Shown: positions 17,312 to 26,659 of the stretch, one piece after another | Layout of the letters: each line of letters starts with the position of its first letter | Position numbering within the stretch: the first letter of the stretch is position 1 | From: UBA1924 sp963976625 | GTDB lineage: Bacteria; Planctomycetota; Phycisphaerae; Phycisphaerales; UBA1924 | Assembly (NCBI GenBank): GCA_963976625.1 | Contig: CAXBLA010000003.1 | Coordinates: 62,001-126,000, forward strand | DNA length: 64,000 bases | Reading direction: 5' to 3' | Notes under the pieces: generated by a model | The model's database searches: none | What the model was told of the DNA's origin: nothing | What the model saw: the letters and a program-made list of their open reading frames with translations, nothing else | Translations under genes and position numbers: made by a program

Positions 17312-18670
17312 ATGAAGAAGAGTGCACTAAGTATTGTCGTTGCAGCTGGTATCGCCAGCTCAGCAATGGCAAACGAAACCAACGAAGCATTCGAGAACAC
17401 CCGTATCGGGAAACTCGTACCCATGTCACAGGTTGGCTCAGTCAAGCATGTTTACTTTAATGTCGGCACCGGCGAGCGCATCGTCACCGCCATGGCAGAC
17501 GGCCAGACCGCTGCTGCGGACACCGGCGAGAGCGTACTCGTCTGGGACAACGATCTCCTGACTCACCAGTGTGATGGCATCAACGGCTTCGCAGGGATCT
17601 CAGCAATCGGTCTCGGCGACGACATCGACGGCACCGATCCTTGGGATGTTGCTGGTACATGGCAGTCAATGGGCGATATCGCCTCAGACACCGTCGTCGA
17701 CTGTATCGGGTTCAACTACTGGTCATCAATGGCCGACACCGACCTCGACAACGACGGCAACGAAGACGGTATCCCCGGCTTCGGGATCGTCCTTGACTGG
17801 TGGGACTCAGACAACGGCACCGGGACAAGCGTCTCGACCCGCGTCCCCCTCATCCAGCTCACCTTCGGCACCCTCCAGGGCGGCTTGGATCTCGCACCTG
17901 GCTTCTTCGCAGGCTACCTCTTCACCGTGGACCTCACCGCTGAAAACCTCGGCGTTGACCTCACCATGGAAATCGGTGACTCCGACGGCGACAGCCAGGG
18001 CGCAGCAGTTGCAAACTCCATCGCTGACCCAGGCTTCCGCGATTACCCAATCGGTCAACTCGGTAACGATTACGACCTCGACGGCAACGACGACGCGGAC
18101 ATCGATGGCGACGGTCTCTTCGACTGGGCCATGGGCACACGCTTCATCCAGCCAGGCACCTTCGACTTCGATGATGACGGCATCCTCGACGGCGATGTGG
18201 CTTCACAGGGTGACACCGCAATCGGTATGGGCAAGCCAGCCGGCTACACCCTCGTCGATGACGGCACCGGCGTCTGGGACTGGGATATCGATCTGGGCGC
18301 TCCTGCAGTGGCCACCGGTACCCGCGCGTTCTCTAGCGTGTTCCTCCCACCAGATCCAATCACAGGCGATATCATCCACTCCGGATTCGTCTTCAACTTC
18401 GCTGGCTTTGTCGATGGCGTCCCCCTGACTGCAAGCTGTGACGCAGGCGCATTCGTGCCCGCAGCCGCAATCGCCAAGAGCCTCTACACCCCAGGTGATG
18501 TAGTCCCAATCTGTCCTGGCGACATCAACGATGACGGCCTCGTCGACTTCTTCGATGTGTCCGACTTCCTTGACCAGTTCGCACTGGGTGCTGACTACAA
18601 CGGCGACGGTCTCACCGACTTCTTCGACGTGTCAGACTTCCTCGATGATTTCGGTCTGGGCTGCCCATAA
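17312..18670 (+). CDS. Secreted protein with C-terminal dockerin-like repeat pair, paralogue 1 of 3
   Basis: 452 residues. Signal peptide MKKSALSIVVAAGIASSAMA. The body contains TGERIVTAMADGQTAAADTG, LLTHQCDGINGFAGISAIGLG, DDIDGTDPWDVAGTWQSMGD and VVDCIGFNYWSS, all shared with the two paralogues at 20827 and 22344, plus Ca-binding-like Asp-rich loops (DYDLDGNDDADIDGDGLFDW). The last ~50 residues carry two EF-hand-like repeats, GDINDDGLVDFFDVSDFL and DYNGDGLTDFFDVSDFL, ending GLGCP-stop. Body function is unrecognised; probably a cell-surface or extracellular protein. AGAGGAG precedes the ATG. The C-terminal repeat contains the single ACGT tetranucleotide found in the window (18627). A strong terminator follows. 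Confidence 0.85.
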   Translation: MKKSALSIVVAAGIASSAMANETNEAFENTRIGKLVPMSQVGSVKHVYFNVGTGERIVTAMADGQTAAADTGESVLVWDNDLLTHQCDGINGFAGISAIGLGDDIDGTDPWDVAGTWQSMGDIASDTVVDCIGFNYWSSMADTDLDNDGNEDGIPGFGIVLDWWDSDNGTGTSVSTRVPLIQLTFGTLQGGLDLAPGFFAGYLFTVDLTAENLGVDLTMEIGDSDGDSQGAAVANSIADPGFRDYPIGQLGNDYDLDGNDDADIDGDGLFDWAMGTRFIQPGTFDFDDDGILDGDVASQGDTAIGMGKPAGYTLVDDGTGVWDWDIDLGAPAVATGTRAFSSVFLPPDPITGDIIHSGFVFNFAGFVDGVPLTASCDAGAFVPAAAIAKSLYTPGDVVPICPGDINDDGLVDFFDVSDFLDQFALGADYNGDGLTDFFDVSDFLDDFGLGCP

Positions 18671-18718
18671 TCGAAATCTCGGACTTGACGATCTGAAATG
18701 ATCGACAATACAAAATGA

Positions 18719-18757
18719 AAACCGCCCGGAGCCTCGGCTTCGGGCGGTTTCTTTTTT
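18719..18757 (+). terminator. Rho-independent terminator
   Basis: AACCGCCCG and CGGGCGGTT form a 9-bp stem with a 12-nt loop, followed by TCTTTTTTG. It ends the transcript of the tagged gene at 17312. Confidence 0.88.
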
Positions 18758-18881
18758 GTACATGCAACGGTACCCAACCGGGCTCAAACGCACGCGCTTC
18801 GGTTTATCAACGAGGCGATCACAGCAATAGCAAGATGACATAGATCAACAGGAGCCTGGGGGCCCAGATCCGTCCGGCCGA

Positions 18882-20525
18882 TCAGACCTTCACCCGCAGC
18901 CAGCCGCCCTGATAGAACCGCCCCGTGAACAGCACGCCGCGGAGCACCATCTCCGAGCACAACGCAATCCAAAGGGCCGTCAGCCCCGGCGTGAGCCCGA
19001 ACCACGCCTCCATCAACCTCGGGTTCACGATCATGCCGCCGCCCAGAAAACCCGGGATCGGGATATCGACACCAGAAACGATGTACGCCATGGGCAGGCG
19101 GAGCGCGTAAGTCGAGAACCAGGTCAGCCCCATCACGGCCTTCACATCGCCCGCCCCGCGCATCGCCGAGCGGAACACGATCCCGATCGCAAACGGGACC
19201 TGGATGATCCCGCAGATGATCAGCAGCGGGGGGACCATCTCCATATGGGCCGGCTGGGTCGAGAGCGCTTCCGTGATCGGGCGTGCAAACACAACAAACA
19301 GCACCCCCAACGCCCCCATAATGGCCGTCGCGATCAGGGTGCACCGGAACACCGCCCGCTTGGCCAAATCGGGCCTGCCCATGCCCAGGTACTGCCCCGC
19401 GAGCGTAGCCGCCGCGATCCCCATCCCGAACCCGGGCATGAAGCTAAACGCCTCGATCCGGATCGCGATGATGTGGGCCCCGAGCATCCCGTCCGTGCTC
19501 ATCTGGCTCGCGAGCAGCCCGACAAACGCAATAATAAAGAAGTTCCCGATCCACATCCCGAAGGTCTCGAAGAAGTTGGGCACGCCCAGGCGGACCAGCC
19601 GCCACGCCATCAGCGAGTGGATCTTCATCCGCCGGAGCTTGAGCCTGATCGACCATCGCCCTGACATCGCCATCGAGAAAATGATCAGAGCCCCCACAGT
19701 ATCGCCGACGACCGTCCCGATGGCGATCCCCTGCACACCCCAGTCGAGCCCCAGCGGGCTTGTAAACCCGCCCACGGTGACGCCCGAGAGCAGCCAGCTC
19801 ACGATGATGTTCACAATATTCCGAGCGATCATCGCCAGCAACGGCGACATCGAATCCCCCGCCCCCCGCGAGCACGCGATGAGCGCAAAGAGCACCGATG
19901 CCATGGGCACGCCCACCGCGATGATCTTCATGTACTGATCAAAGAACACCGCCGCCTCATCCGTCATATTGAGCAGCACAACGATCGGGTGCGAGAGGAA
20001 GAAAATCAAGGTCCCGATGATCACCCCGGACCCCAGCGCCAGCGTCAATGCCTGCCCGAGCACCACATTGGCCGTCCCGATGCGTCCCTTGCCCACCGAA
20101 CGCGAGATCAGCGCCGTCGCCCCGACCCCGATCGCCATGATGACCAGCCCGATGAGCCACATAATGTAGCTCGCCCCGCCGATCGCATCCGTCGCGGCCT
20201 CGCCGTTGACGAGCGACGCCGAGAGCTTGGTATCCACGATCCCTACGAGCGAGTTGAGGAATGATTCGAGCACGACCGGCCAGGAGAGCACAAAGATCGC
20301 CGCCCCCATTGTCAGCCCCTTGAGCCGCCCCGTGCGAAAACGCCCGTCGTCCGAAAGGTCAATCGACGCGACCGATTCCGCCGTCGGCTGCGCAAACGAC
20401 GGCCCACCAACGAGTTCCTCGGGTTCGCAATCATGGATCGGCATCTGCACCTGGTCCGGATCGAAGTCGTCTCCGGGCAGCGGGGGAGTTGGATCGCCAT
20501 CAGGTTGTCGTGGATGGGTGCTCAT
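18882..20525 (-). CDS. MATE family efflux transporter
   Basis: 547 residues. An acidic, Pro-rich cytoplasmic N-terminus of ~70 residues (PDGDPTPPLPGDDFDPDQVQ) precedes about 12 hydrophobic segments in the two-bundle MATE pattern: LSWPVVLESFLNSLVGIVDT, ATALISRSVGKG, ALIACSRGAGDS (first bundle) and LVRLGVPNFFETFGMWIGNF, AGQYLGMGRPDLAKRAVF, FRSAMRGAGD (second). MATE proteins export cationic drugs or metabolites using Na+ or H+; the substrate cannot be told here. The N-terminal extension is long for the family. It sits on the opposite strand between paralogues 1 and 2 of the tagged secreted-protein family. Confidence 0.92.
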   Translation of the reverse strand: MSTHPRQPDGDPTPPLPGDDFDPDQVQMPIHDCEPEELVGGPSFAQPTAESVASIDLSDDGRFRTGRLKGLTMGAAIFVLSWPVVLESFLNSLVGIVDTKLSASLVNGEAATDAIGGASYIMWLIGLVIMAIGVGATALISRSVGKGRIGTANVVLGQALTLALGSGVIIGTLIFFLSHPIVVLLNMTDEAAVFFDQYMKIIAVGVPMASVLFALIACSRGAGDSMSPLLAMIARNIVNIIVSWLLSGVTVGGFTSPLGLDWGVQGIAIGTVVGDTVGALIIFSMAMSGRWSIRLKLRRMKIHSLMAWRLVRLGVPNFFETFGMWIGNFFIIAFVGLLASQMSTDGMLGAHIIAIRIEAFSFMPGFGMGIAAATLAGQYLGMGRPDLAKRAVFRCTLIATAIMGALGVLFVVFARPITEALSTQPAHMEMVPPLLIICGIIQVPFAIGIVFRSAMRGAGDVKAVMGLTWFSTYALRLPMAYIVSGVDIPIPGFLGGGMIVNPRLMEAWFGLTPGLTALWIALCSEMVLRGVLFTGRFYQGGWLRVKV

Positions 20526-20826
20526 GCGGTGGCCATGCTCGTGGAGTTCACAGAATCACAACTTTATGCCCGATGAACTCTCGGGCGCTGCACATTCTTC
20601 GCCAGAACCCGAATTCTGTTCAAATTTGACCTTCACATGGAACCGACCGTCCACTTTGAATGAATATAAGACTGATAGATTTATTTCTTTCGATCAGTTC
20701 TACGCATGATTCAAAGTGCGTTCTGACCGATTCACTCTCGCAGCCGACAAATCCAGTGTCACATAGAATACGCCACTGGTCGGCAACCTCGTCAACGATT
20801 GACGACCAACACAACAGGAGATTGTT

Positions 20827-22167
20827 ATGAAGAAGAGCACGATGCTTATTGTTCTGGCCGCCGGTGCAGCATGCGCGGCCAACGCAGCACAAGACACCAT
20901 GGAGCACGCAGACGCACGCTCCATCCCGACCTCACAGATCGGGTCACTCAACCATGTCTACTACAACATCGCCACCGGCGAAACCATTATCTCCAATGTC
21001 GAGCAAGGCCAGACCGTCGCCGCCGACACCGGCAGCAGCGAACTCATCTGGTCCGTCAACATGGAGTTCCATCAGTGCGAAGGCATCAACGGCCACACCG
21101 GCATCTCCGCGATCGGGCTCGGCGATGACATCGACGGCACCACGCCCTGGGCTGTGGGGGGGACCTGGTCCTCGATGGGCGACATCGCCAGCGACACCGT
21201 GGTCGACTGTGTGGGCTTTAACTACTGGTCAGCACACCAAGACATCGACCTTGACAGCGACGGCAACGCCGACGGCGTCCCCGGCTTCGGCATCGTCCTC
21301 GACTGGTGGGACGCAGACAACGGCTTTAGTTCCAATGTCAGCACCCGCACCCCGCTGATCCAACTCACCTTCGGCACGCTCCCAGGCGGGCTCGATCTCG
21401 CGCCCGATTTTTTCGCCGGCTATCAGTTCACCGTTGACCTCACCGCGGAGAGCCTCGGCGTTGATCTCACAATGGAAATTGGCGACTCCGATGGCGACAC
21501 ACAGGGTGCCGCCGTATCGAATGGGAACAACGGCGATTACCCGATCGGCGAGCTCGGCCATGACTTCGACCTCGACGGCAACGACGACGCCGACATCGAC
21601 GGCGACGGACTCTTCGACTGGACCATGGGCATGCGCTTCATCCAGCCGGGCACATTCGACTTCGACGGAGACGAAATTCTCGACGGCGATGTTGCGGCCC
21701 AGGCCGACACCTCCATCGGCATGGGCGCACCTGCCGGCCATACCCTCGTCCAAGACGACGAAGGCATCTGGGGATGGGAAATCGACCTCGGTGCACCAGC
21801 AGTGGCCACCGGCGCCGAAATGTACACGGCGATCTATCTCCCACCAGATCCCGTCACCGGCGACATCATCCACTCCGGGTTCGTCGCCAGCTTCGCCGGC
21901 TTCGATGATGAGGGTTTCCCCAACCCACCGAGCTGCGATGAGGGCCTCGGGTTTATTCCAACGGCCACCATCGCCCACTCGCTCTACACACCGGTCCAGG
22001 TGGACCCATGCCCCGCCGACCTCGATGGCAGCGGCACGCTCGACTTCTTTGATGTCTCCGAGTTCCTCGATCAGTTCGGCTCCGGCGCCGACTACAACGG
22101 CGACGGCGTCACCGACTTCTTCGATGTCTCCGACTTCCTCGACGCATTCGGTATCGGCTGTCCATAA
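20827..22167 (+). CDS. Secreted protein with C-terminal dockerin-like repeat pair, paralogue 2 of 3
   Basis: 446 residues. Signal peptide MKKSTMLIVLAAGAACAANA with AGGAG 8 bp before the ATG. The body matches the paralogues at 17312 and 22344 nearly end to end: NVEQGQTVAADTGSSELIW, QCEGINGHTGISAIGLGDDI, GTWSSMGDIASDTVVDCVGF, PGFGIVLDWWDADNG, DLTAESLGVDLTMEIGDSDG, FIQPGTFDFDGDEILDGDVA. The end has CPADLDGSGTLDFFDVSEFL and DYNGDGVTDFFDVSDFL, closing with GIGCP-stop. Codon use is more uniformly GC-rich than in paralogue 1. The function of the body is unknown; export to the surface or medium is inferred. Confidence 0.85.
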   Translation: MKKSTMLIVLAAGAACAANAAQDTMEHADARSIPTSQIGSLNHVYYNIATGETIISNVEQGQTVAADTGSSELIWSVNMEFHQCEGINGHTGISAIGLGDDIDGTTPWAVGGTWSSMGDIASDTVVDCVGFNYWSAHQDIDLDSDGNADGVPGFGIVLDWWDADNGFSSNVSTRTPLIQLTFGTLPGGLDLAPDFFAGYQFTVDLTAESLGVDLTMEIGDSDGDTQGAAVSNGNNGDYPIGELGHDFDLDGNDDADIDGDGLFDWTMGMRFIQPGTFDFDGDEILDGDVAAQADTSIGMGAPAGHTLVQDDEGIWGWEIDLGAPAVATGAEMYTAIYLPPDPVTGDIIHSGFVASFAGFDDEGFPNPPSCDEGLGFIPTATIAHSLYTPVQVDPCPADLDGSGTLDFFDVSEFLDQFGSGADYNGDGVTDFFDVSDFLDAFGIGCP

Positions 22168-22343
22168 CCCGAGAATAGACAAGCAATAGACACCGATAAC
22201 CGTCGCAAGAAATCAAAAATATGATCGTATATTCAATCCCAAGAACCACGATCACATGTTAGAATACACCCATAGGGCCCGCGAAAGCAGACCCTATGGA
22301 TTCCAGTACGAAACCCATTTGCAGAACTGAAGAGGGCCAAACC

Positions 22344-23675
22344 ATGAACCATCACATCGCACTCGTTCTGCTCGCCGCCGGCACCGCAAGCATCACCCAT
22401 GCTGCCGATGAACTCCCCGGACATACTAAACAGGCCGAACACGCCCAAGGGCGTCTGGTTGCTCCCTCGCAGCTCGGTCCTGTCAAGCATGTCTACTACC
22501 ATGTCGGCACCGGCGAGACCATCATCTCCTCAGTCAAGCAAGGCCAGACCGTCGCCGCCGACACCGGCAGCAGCGAACTCATCTGGTCCGTCGATCTCCT
22601 CACCCACCAGTGCGATGGCATCAACGGCTACAGCGGCATCTCCGCCATCGGGTTCGGCGACGACATCGACGGAACCGATCCATGGGATGTGGGGGGCACA
22701 TGGCAGTCGATGGGCGACATCGCGCCCGACACCGTCGTCGACTGCATCGGCTTCAACTACTGGACCGCGCACGCCGATGTGGACAAAGACAACGACGGCA
22801 ACGGCATCCCCGGCTTTGGTGTCGTCCTCGACTGGTGGGATTCAGACAACGGCCTAGGCACAAGCCACTGCACCCGCCTCCCCCTCATCCAGATCACCCT
22901 CGGCGGACTCGAAGGCGGGATCGATACAGAACCCGGTTTCTACGCAGGCTTCCTCTATACCGTGGACCTCTCCGCAGAAAATCTCGGCGTGGACCTCACC
23001 ATGGAGATCGGCGATTCCGATGACGATCCACAGGGCGCCGCCGTCTACAACAGCGGCGTCGGCGAACTCGGAAACGACTACGACCTCGACGGAAACGACG
23101 ACGCCGACATAGACGGCGACGGGCTCTTCGACTGGACCCGAGGCATGCGCTTCATCCAGCCGGGCACCTACGACTTCGACGGCGACGGCATCCTCGACGG
23201 CGATATCGCCAACCAGGCAGACACCGCGATCGGCATGGGCAAGCCCGCCGGCTACACGCTGGTCCAAGACGACGAAGGCGTCTGGAACTGGGACATCGAC
23301 CTCGGCGCTCCCGCAGTCGCCACCGGTGTCCGCGCGTACTCCAGCGTATTCCTCCCACCAGATCCAGTCACGGGCGATATCATCCATTCCGGATTCATCT
23401 TCAACTTCGCGGGCTTTGCTGACGGCGTCCCCCTGGTCGCCAGCTGCGACGAGGGCGCATTCGTGCCCGCAGCCGCCATCGCCCACGAACTCTACGGGCC
23501 AATCGGCTTCATCTGCGAACCGTGGGATTACAACTGCGACGGCCTGACCGATTTCTTCGACATCTCGGAGTTCCTCGATGACTATGCCAACGGAGCCGAC
23601 TACAACGGCGACGGCTCAACCGACTTCTTCGACATCTCCGACTTCCTTGATGACTTCACCCTCGGAGCCCCCTAA
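22344..23675 (+). CDS. Secreted protein with C-terminal dockerin-like repeat pair, paralogue 3 of 3
   Basis: 443 residues from this start, with GAAGAGGG upstream; an in-frame ATG at 22296 lacks a ribosome site and would bury the signal peptide MNHHIALVLLAAGTASITHA. The body is collinear with the other two paralogues (HVYYHVGTGETIISSVKQGQ, THQCDGINGYSGISAIGFGD, DPWDVGGTWQSMGDIAPDTV, CIGFNYWTAHADVDKDNDG). The C-terminal repeats are DYNCDGLTDFFDISEFL and DYNGDGSTDFFDISDFL. The very end is GAP, not the GCP of the other five tagged proteins, and an extra Cys appears in the first loop. It is 176 bp downstream of paralogue 2, supporting tandem duplication. Confidence 0.85.
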   Translation: MNHHIALVLLAAGTASITHAADELPGHTKQAEHAQGRLVAPSQLGPVKHVYYHVGTGETIISSVKQGQTVAADTGSSELIWSVDLLTHQCDGINGYSGISAIGFGDDIDGTDPWDVGGTWQSMGDIAPDTVVDCIGFNYWTAHADVDKDNDGNGIPGFGVVLDWWDSDNGLGTSHCTRLPLIQITLGGLEGGIDTEPGFYAGFLYTVDLSAENLGVDLTMEIGDSDDDPQGAAVYNSGVGELGNDYDLDGNDDADIDGDGLFDWTRGMRFIQPGTYDFDGDGILDGDIANQADTAIGMGKPAGYTLVQDDEGVWNWDIDLGAPAVATGVRAYSSVFLPPDPVTGDIIHSGFIFNFAGFADGVPLVASCDEGAFVPAAAIAHELYGPIGFICEPWDYNCDGLTDFFDISEFLDDYANGADYNGDGSTDFFDISDFLDDFTLGAP

Positions 23676-23703
23676 ATCGATCCACACAATCTCCCTTTGA
23701 ACG

Positions 23704-23740
23704 AAGGCCCTCGCCAAGCAATTGCTCGCCGAGGGCCTTT
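23704..23740 (+). terminator. Hairpin terminator after paralogue 3
   Basis: AAGGCCCTCG and CGAGGGCCTT pair perfectly (10 bp) around a 16-nt loop, then TTTCC. The T-run is short, but the hairpin is strong and lies 28 bp after the stop. Confidence 0.7.
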
Positions 23741-23810
23741 CCAATACCGGTTTTCAACACAGGGCAATTTAACAGAAGATACATTATCGGGCCTTGCTTG
23801 GAATTCCCGC

Positions 23811-24725
23811 TCATCGCCTCAAAGGGGCATGCACAGCCAGTTTCTGGCCCACCATCCGCACCTCAAGCACCTGCCCCGGACCAAGCACCCCATCACTCAT
23901 CCCACCCACATGCATCGCCCGCTCGCCATCGAGCTGAACGCAAGCCGCCCCCTCATCACAGCGGATCACAAACGACTCCGAAACAAACCGCCTCATCGTC
24001 GGCAAGCTCAGCCGCATCCTCAGCACACCATACTGCAACCCACCACCGATCGAACTGCGGCAGCGCACCGACACCGCATCAAGCAACCCATCGTTCGCCA
24101 ACGCCCGCGGGCTCGGGTTGAACGCGCCGCCATACGATCGCATGTTCGACACCACCAAAATCCCACGATCCGAATAGGGGGGCTGAGCATCATCCGCATC
24201 AGTGCTGATCGTATAACTCGCCGACCGCGGCGAGAACACCTCCCGCACAATCGGCTGCACATATGCCCGGTACCCGCCCGAGTGATTCCGCGACTCCTCG
24301 AACCGATGAATCACCGACGCATCGATCCCCAGCGACACCATAATCAAAAACGGAGACCCATTACACTCGGGCACATCCACCAAAGTCGGCTCACCCCCCT
24401 GCTCTAGATGCTCGATCACCCGCCTGGGCGATCGCGACATCCCGAACTCCTTACAAATCAGATTCGCCGTGCCCGTGCCCATGTGATACATAGGCACACC
24501 AGCCCGCATGAATACCCCGAGCAGGTGATGCACCGTCCCATCCCCGCCAACAACGACCACACGATCAGCACCCGCGATGGCCGACTCGATCTCCGCATGA
24601 TCCTCACCCGTTTGGCACAGCACCACCCTATGCCCCCGCCCCTCGAGCCCGGCGCACAACGCCTCGCTGGCTTTCTGCGCCTTACCACGCCCAGACCTCG
24701 GATTCAGTACGATCGCGATCTCCAT
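23811..24725 (-). CDS. Diacylglycerol kinase catalytic-domain lipid kinase
   Basis: 304 residues, the size of bacterial DgkB/YegS-type soluble lipid kinases. N-terminal IAIVLNPRSGRGKAQKA, ATP-binding VVVVGGDGTVHHLLGVF (~residues 55-71), then MGTGTANLICKEFGMSRSP, LVDVPECNGSPFLIMVSLGIDASVI (read in parts), SYGGAFNPSPRALANDGLLDAV and a closing beta-sandwich with LDGERAMHVGG. It would phosphorylate diacylglycerol, a sphingoid base or undecaprenol-like lipid; the exact substrate is unknown. AAAGGA precedes the ATG. Divergent from map (101 bp between starts). Confidence 0.88.
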   Translation of the reverse strand: MEIAIVLNPRSGRGKAQKASEALCAGLEGRGHRVVLCQTGEDHAEIESAIAGADRVVVVGGDGTVHHLLGVFMRAGVPMYHMGTGTANLICKEFGMSRSPRRVIEHLEQGGEPTLVDVPECNGSPFLIMVSLGIDASVIHRFEESRNHSGGYRAYVQPIVREVFSPRSASYTISTDADDAQPPYSDRGILVVSNMRSYGGAFNPSPRALANDGLLDAVSVRCRSSIGGGLQYGVLRMRLSLPTMRRFVSESFVIRCDEGAACVQLDGERAMHVGGMSDGVLGPGQVLEVRMVGQKLAVHAPLRR

Positions 24726-24826
24726 GCGCTCTCAATCCTTTCGGCTCTGTACAGGTGCCAATTCTTGCCCAACTAGTCTCATCGCCCGTGCGAACTCGCC
24801 GACTCCCCCACCTACAATCGGATCTT

Positions 24827-25648
24827 ATGTCAACAGCCGTCAAAACACACTCTGATGTCGACGCCGCCTACGCCGCGGCTCAAAAAGTAGTCGAGACCCA
24901 CCAGCGGCTCTCCGAGTTCCTCTGCGCCGGGCTCACCCTCGCCCAGATCGACCGTTTCGTCCTCGAAACACTCGAAGACCTCAAATGCAAGTCCTGCTTC
25001 CACAAGTACCGCACCGGCGGGCTCCCCCCCTTCCCATCCCAAGCCTGCCTGAGCGTCAACGACTGCGTCGTGCACGGCACCGCCGCCTCGTACCTCGAGC
25101 CCCTCAAAGCCGGCGATGTCCTCTCCATCGACATCGGCGTCCGCTACCGGGGCTGGATGGGCGACGCCGCCTGGACCTATGTGTTCGGCGAGATGACCCC
25201 GCAAATCAAAAAGCTCACCGACTCGGGCAAGGAATCACTCGCCAAGGGCATCGAGCAGATCCGCCCGCGCAACACCTGGCTCGACTGGGCCAAAACCGTC
25301 CAACGAGTCGTCGAAAAAGAGTACGGCTTCCACCTCATCCGCGGGCTCGGCGGGCACGGCTACGGCCGCAAGCTCCACTCGCCGCCCTGGATCTCCAATG
25401 TCGTCCCCGACTACGCCCACGAATGGCCTGACGGCCCCAAGCCCATCGAACCAGGCACACTCGTCGCCGTCGAGCCCATGATCGGGATCGGAACCGCCGA
25501 CATCACCCAAGGGCACAAGCAATGGCCGATCTACACCGCCGACCATTCCATGTCCGTCCACTATGAGCACGATGTCCTCGTCACCAGCGAAGGTCCCCGC
25601 ATCCTCACCGATGGGCTCCAAGATGTCAACGATGTAATCACACGCTGA
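24827..25648 (+). CDS. map: Methionine aminopeptidase, type I
   Basis: 273 residues. Removes the N-terminal Met from new proteins. The five metal ligands are visible in order: Asp in LSIDIGVRYRGW, Asp in MGDAAWTYVF, His in GLGGHGYGRKLHSPPW, Glu in VAVEPMIGIG, Glu in TSEGPRILT. VNDCVVHG and the substrate His in HYEHDVLVTSEG region also fit. Compared with E. coli Map, GGHGIG is GGHGYG. The start at 24827 is chosen because TACAAT ends 8 bp before it, leaving little or no leader; an in-frame ATG at 24755 would start inside the divergent promoter region and add 24 atypical residues. Confidence 0.93.
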   Translation: MSTAVKTHSDVDAAYAAAQKVVETHQRLSEFLCAGLTLAQIDRFVLETLEDLKCKSCFHKYRTGGLPPFPSQACLSVNDCVVHGTAASYLEPLKAGDVLSIDIGVRYRGWMGDAAWTYVFGEMTPQIKKLTDSGKESLAKGIEQIRPRNTWLDWAKTVQRVVEKEYGFHLIRGLGGHGYGRKLHSPPWISNVVPDYAHEWPDGPKPIEPGTLVAVEPMIGIGTADITQGHKQWPIYTADHSMSVHYEHDVLVTSEGPRILTDGLQDVNDVITR

Positions 25649-25680
25649 TCACCCGCTGAGCACGCTCAACAAAGCACACA

Positions 25681-26493
25681 ATGAACAGAATCGACCAAGC
25701 ATTCACCACCGCCAAAGAGTCCGGGCACCCCGCCCTGCTCCCCTTCCTCTGCGCCGGCTCACCAGAGCTCGACGCCCTACCCAAGCTCCTGCCCGCGATG
25801 CAAGCCGCAGGCGCGAGCATCGTCGAGATCGGGTTCCCCTACTCCGACCCCGTCGCCGACGGCCCCACCATCGCCGCCGCCATGCACGATGCCCTCGAAA
25901 AAGGCATCACCCCAAAGATCATCTTCGAACAAGTCCGCTCCGTCCGCGACCAGCTCACCATCGGGCTCGTCGCCATGGTCTCTGTCAGCATCGTCATTGC
26001 GATGGGTGGGCCCGATGAGTTCGCCAAGCAAGCATCCAAAGCCGGCTTCGACGGCTGCATCTTCCCCGATCTCCCACTCGCCGAATCCGACGCCTACCGC
26101 ACCGCCTGCAAGGCCCACGGGCTCACCATGACCCTACTCATCGCCCCCACCTCGCCCGACGACCGCGTGGCCGAGATCGCCAACGCATCGACCGGCTTCA
26201 CCTACCTCCTCGCCCGCAGCGGCGTCACCGGCGCTCAATCAGATGTCCCCGACATCTCCGATCGCGTCCGCACCATCCGCGCCAAGAGCAGAACCCCCAT
26301 CGCATGCGGCTTCGGCATCTCCACCGCCGATCATGTCTCCAAAATCGTCGAACACGCCGACGGCGCCATCGTCGGCAGCGCTCTGGTCAAACGCATCCTC
26401 CAGGCCCACCAACGCCAGCTCGATTATGCCGTCGAAGCCGAGATCGCCGTCACCGAACTCGCCACCGGACTCATCTCGATGGACAACTTCTAA
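25681..26493 (+). CDS. trpA: Tryptophan synthase alpha subunit
   Basis: 270 residues (usual ~268). Cleaves indole-3-glycerol phosphate to indole and glyceraldehyde-3-phosphate, passing indole to TrpB. Catalytic Glu in IVEIGFPYSDPVADGPTI (and the Asp in VADGPTIAAA), then MVSVSIVIAMG, GFDGCIFPDLPLAES, LIAPTSPDDRV, FTYLLARSGVTGAQ, PIACGFGISTADHVS, ADGAIVGSALVKRI. These follow the TIM-barrel order of TrpA. No trpB or other trp genes are adjacent, so the pathway is dispersed. It follows map by 32 bp on the same strand, so the two may be co-transcribed. Confidence 0.94.
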   Translation: MNRIDQAFTTAKESGHPALLPFLCAGSPELDALPKLLPAMQAAGASIVEIGFPYSDPVADGPTIAAAMHDALEKGITPKIIFEQVRSVRDQLTIGLVAMVSVSIVIAMGGPDEFAKQASKAGFDGCIFPDLPLAESDAYRTACKAHGLTMTLLIAPTSPDDRVAEIANASTGFTYLLARSGVTGAQSDVPDISDRVRTIRAKSRTPIACGFGISTADHVSKIVEHADGAIVGSALVKRILQAHQRQLDYAVEAEIAVTELATGLISMDNF

Positions 26494-26553
26494 CTCCCCC
26501 ACCACCGACCCGATCGCTGGTTTGCGGGTACAATCGACCAATACAAGACACTC

Positions 26554-26626
26554 GGCCCCGTAGCTCAGCGGTTAGAGCTCGCGACTCATAATCGCTCGGT
26601 CCCCGGTTCGAATCCGGGCGGGGCTA
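26554..26626 (+). tRNA. tRNA-Met (CAT anticodon; elongator-type, tRNA-Ile2 not excluded)
   Basis: 73 nt. Acceptor GGCCCCG pairs with CGGGGCT (one G-U at 1-72), D arm TAGCTCAGCGGTTAGAGC, anticodon loop CTCATAA, T arm CCCGG-TTCGAAT-CCGGG, discriminator A. CCA is not encoded. Anticodon-stem position 27-43 is a C-T mismatch. Lack of three G-C pairs beside the loop argues against initiator tRNA. TACAAT at 26529-26534 may be its -10. Confidence 0.93.
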
Positions 26627-26659
26627 TTCCAATATGATCGAAGCGTACTACGCCGACGC

